Shown here piece after piece: positions 62,530 to 64,000 of a DNA stretch of 64,000 nt. Positions within the stretch are counted from its first letter, which is position 1; every line of letters starts with the position of its first letter. A program made the position numbers and the translations under genes. The notes beneath the pieces were generated by a model, which saw only the letters and a list, made by a program, of their open reading frames with translations, had not been told where the DNA came from and did not search any database. The DNA comes from Tetranychus cinnabarinus (Eukaryota; Arthropoda; Arachnida; Trombidiformes; Tetranychidae). The stretch is from the NCBI GenBank assembly GCA_022266195.1, contig WHVY01000004.1, positions 3,613,501 to 3,677,500 on the forward strand. The letters are read 5' to 3'.

Positions 62530-64000
62530 ATACGTTTCTCAAGGCCATTTCTGATTGATCATAAAAAGTTGCACCAGTAAAATAAGTTGCATGAAAAAAT
62601 CTATTACTTCCATAGCTGAACAAAAGGCGATCGAAGTTTCAACTTTGAACTCTATTTTCTTAAACTGTCCATCGGATGAATTATTTAATAGCACCAATGA
62701 ACTCAGTTTTTATACCTTTACAAACTTGTTAGATCTTTCGAGGCTTTAGCAGTACTTTTTACATTTCATTTGAAAACACAACTAGAAAATTGTTTTATTT
62801 ACCAAGAAATGGGTTGAGATGAGTTTCTTTTGTTAAATGAGTTGTTTATCGTACATTTACATTCCAAATATTATCGTGACCCAAATGCGTTAATGTTATT
62901 ATATTGAATTTAGCTCTTAATTAGTAGAGAATCAAATTAGTGAAAGATTAATGACTGTAGGTGCTACCATACTCGAAATATCGAGGTTCAAAGTTTTAAA
63001 GCCAATGGCCAAAACCAAGAGAACTGTTGATTAATTGCAAAAAGTATTCAATTCATGATGTGAGCCAGCAATTTTTATGGACTTGTAATAAGTTTAGGCT
63101 CTCTAACCCTTACGGTCATAGAAAGAGGTCGGTTCATGAGAAAATTGAACTGGATCTGTTTTACAGACACGGGAAATGTTATTTGGCAAAATAAGACCAT
63201 TTTCTTGTTGCTCACCAAAATTTACAGCAGTAAGATGAGTTATACGAAAAAAACTACTTCCATAGTGGAACAAAAGGCAATCGAAGTTTCAATTTTGACT
63301 TCGATTCTTTTAAAAACTGTCCATCAGATAAATTATTTAGTAGTACCAGTGGACTCAGTTTTTAAGCCCCTACAAACCTACCAAGTCTCAACTCTTTACT
63401 CAAATTTTCGAGTCTTTTGCAGTAATTTTTGCATTTCATTTGCAGGTTTAACCAGAAAATTGTTTTATTTACCAAGAAATGGGTTGTGATGAGTTTCTTT
63501 TGTTAAATGAGTTGTTGCTCGTTCATTTAGGTTCAAAATATCATGACCCGAATGCGTTAGTGTAAAGTTATTATATTGAATTGAATTAGTAACTAGTAGA
63601 GAACCAATTAGTGATAGGTTAATGGCTGTAGGTGCGACCATACTCGAAATATCGAGGTTCAAAGTTTTAAAGCTAATGGCCAGAATCACAGAGAACTGTC
63701 AATAAATTGTTAAATGCATTCAATCCATGATATGAAGTAACAATTTGCATGGACTTGTAATAATTTTCGACTCTCTAAGTCTTGCGGTCGCAGAAAGGGG
63801 TCGGTTTAAGTTAAAATCGAACTAATCTGTTTTATTTTTAGCAGAATATTTTATTTCCCAAAATAATTACATTTTATGGTTGCTCGTTTGAAGTTGAACC
63901 AGCAAAATAAATCTTAAAGCAAAATTTGCTTCCATAAACGTACAAAGAGCGATCAAAGTTTCAACTTCGAACTCGATTTTCTCGAAACCTGTGATTCAGA
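62530..64000. repeat. Tandem array of ~650-672-bp units, cut by the window end
   Basis: Landmark (A/G)CTTCCATA recurs at 62606, 63256 and 63928. CCAAGAAATGGGTTG recurs at 62802 and 63472, and CATACTCGAAATATCGAGGTTCAAAG-type text in both complete units. Units are diverged by point changes and small indels. The same family is inside the foldback element at 40.6-41.3 kb. Short frames in it (62555-62749, 63136-63489) are frameshifted relative to each other and are not taken as genes. Confidence 0.85.

Overview
The window is an AT-rich animal nuclear genome segment. Coding exons are split by mostly 60-130 bp GT-AG introns, proteins are metazoan, and intergenic DNA is crowded with small inverted-repeat elements. 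The gene set (scarecrow/Nkx2-1-type homeobox genes, AMPK beta, menin, Twinkle, UBE4B, a Mastermind-like protein) fits an arthropod. The compact introns and AT bias suggest an acariform mite such as a spider mite, but that placement is inference and the window alone does not prove it.

Layout. 1-1154 (-): AMPK beta subunit, complete except for the last residues. 1977-5533 (+): TXNDC11-like ER thioredoxin-domain membrane protein ending in KDEL, divergent from AMPK beta across 822 bp. 7406-10897 (+): ACSL3/4-type long-chain acyl-CoA synthetase. 12.35-14.3 kb: a hAT-like MITE with 8-bp target duplication and decayed sequence. 15091-16301 and 23759-25477 (+): two tandem scarecrow/Nkx2-1-like homeobox genes set in large gene-poor flanks, with patchwork near-identity that looks like gene conversion. 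32911-33438 (+): mitochondrial ribosomal protein bL36m. 34874-36052 (+): a secreted Asn/Gln-rich protein of unknown function. 37937-39149 (+): a short polyglutamine protein whose N-terminus resembles the Notch-complex-binding helix of Mastermind. 39339-40411 (-): a Twinkle mitochondrial helicase that lacks the whole primase-like half. 40.5-49.6 kb: a graveyard of foldback and MITE elements, some nested with clear target-site duplications, surrounding one intact 111-codon ORF with TATA box and initiator. 50419-54434 (-): UBE4B/Ufd2 U-box E4 ligase. 56344-59414 (-): menin. 60.26-60.57 kb: a cluster of a 16-bp motif in about 40-bp repeats. 62127-62205 (+): a probable first coding exon running into an intron that holds a tandem array of about 660-bp units continuing past the window end.

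The genes are not an operon; they are independently transcribed housekeeping and developmental genes. The most unusual points are the homogenised scarecrow pair (including a 589-bp noncoding tract with only three differences), the miniature Mastermind-like protein, the helicase-only Twinkle, and the nested MITEs around a promoter-bearing orphan ORF. No tRNA, rRNA or CRISPR array was recognised, and no virus-derived gene was recognised.
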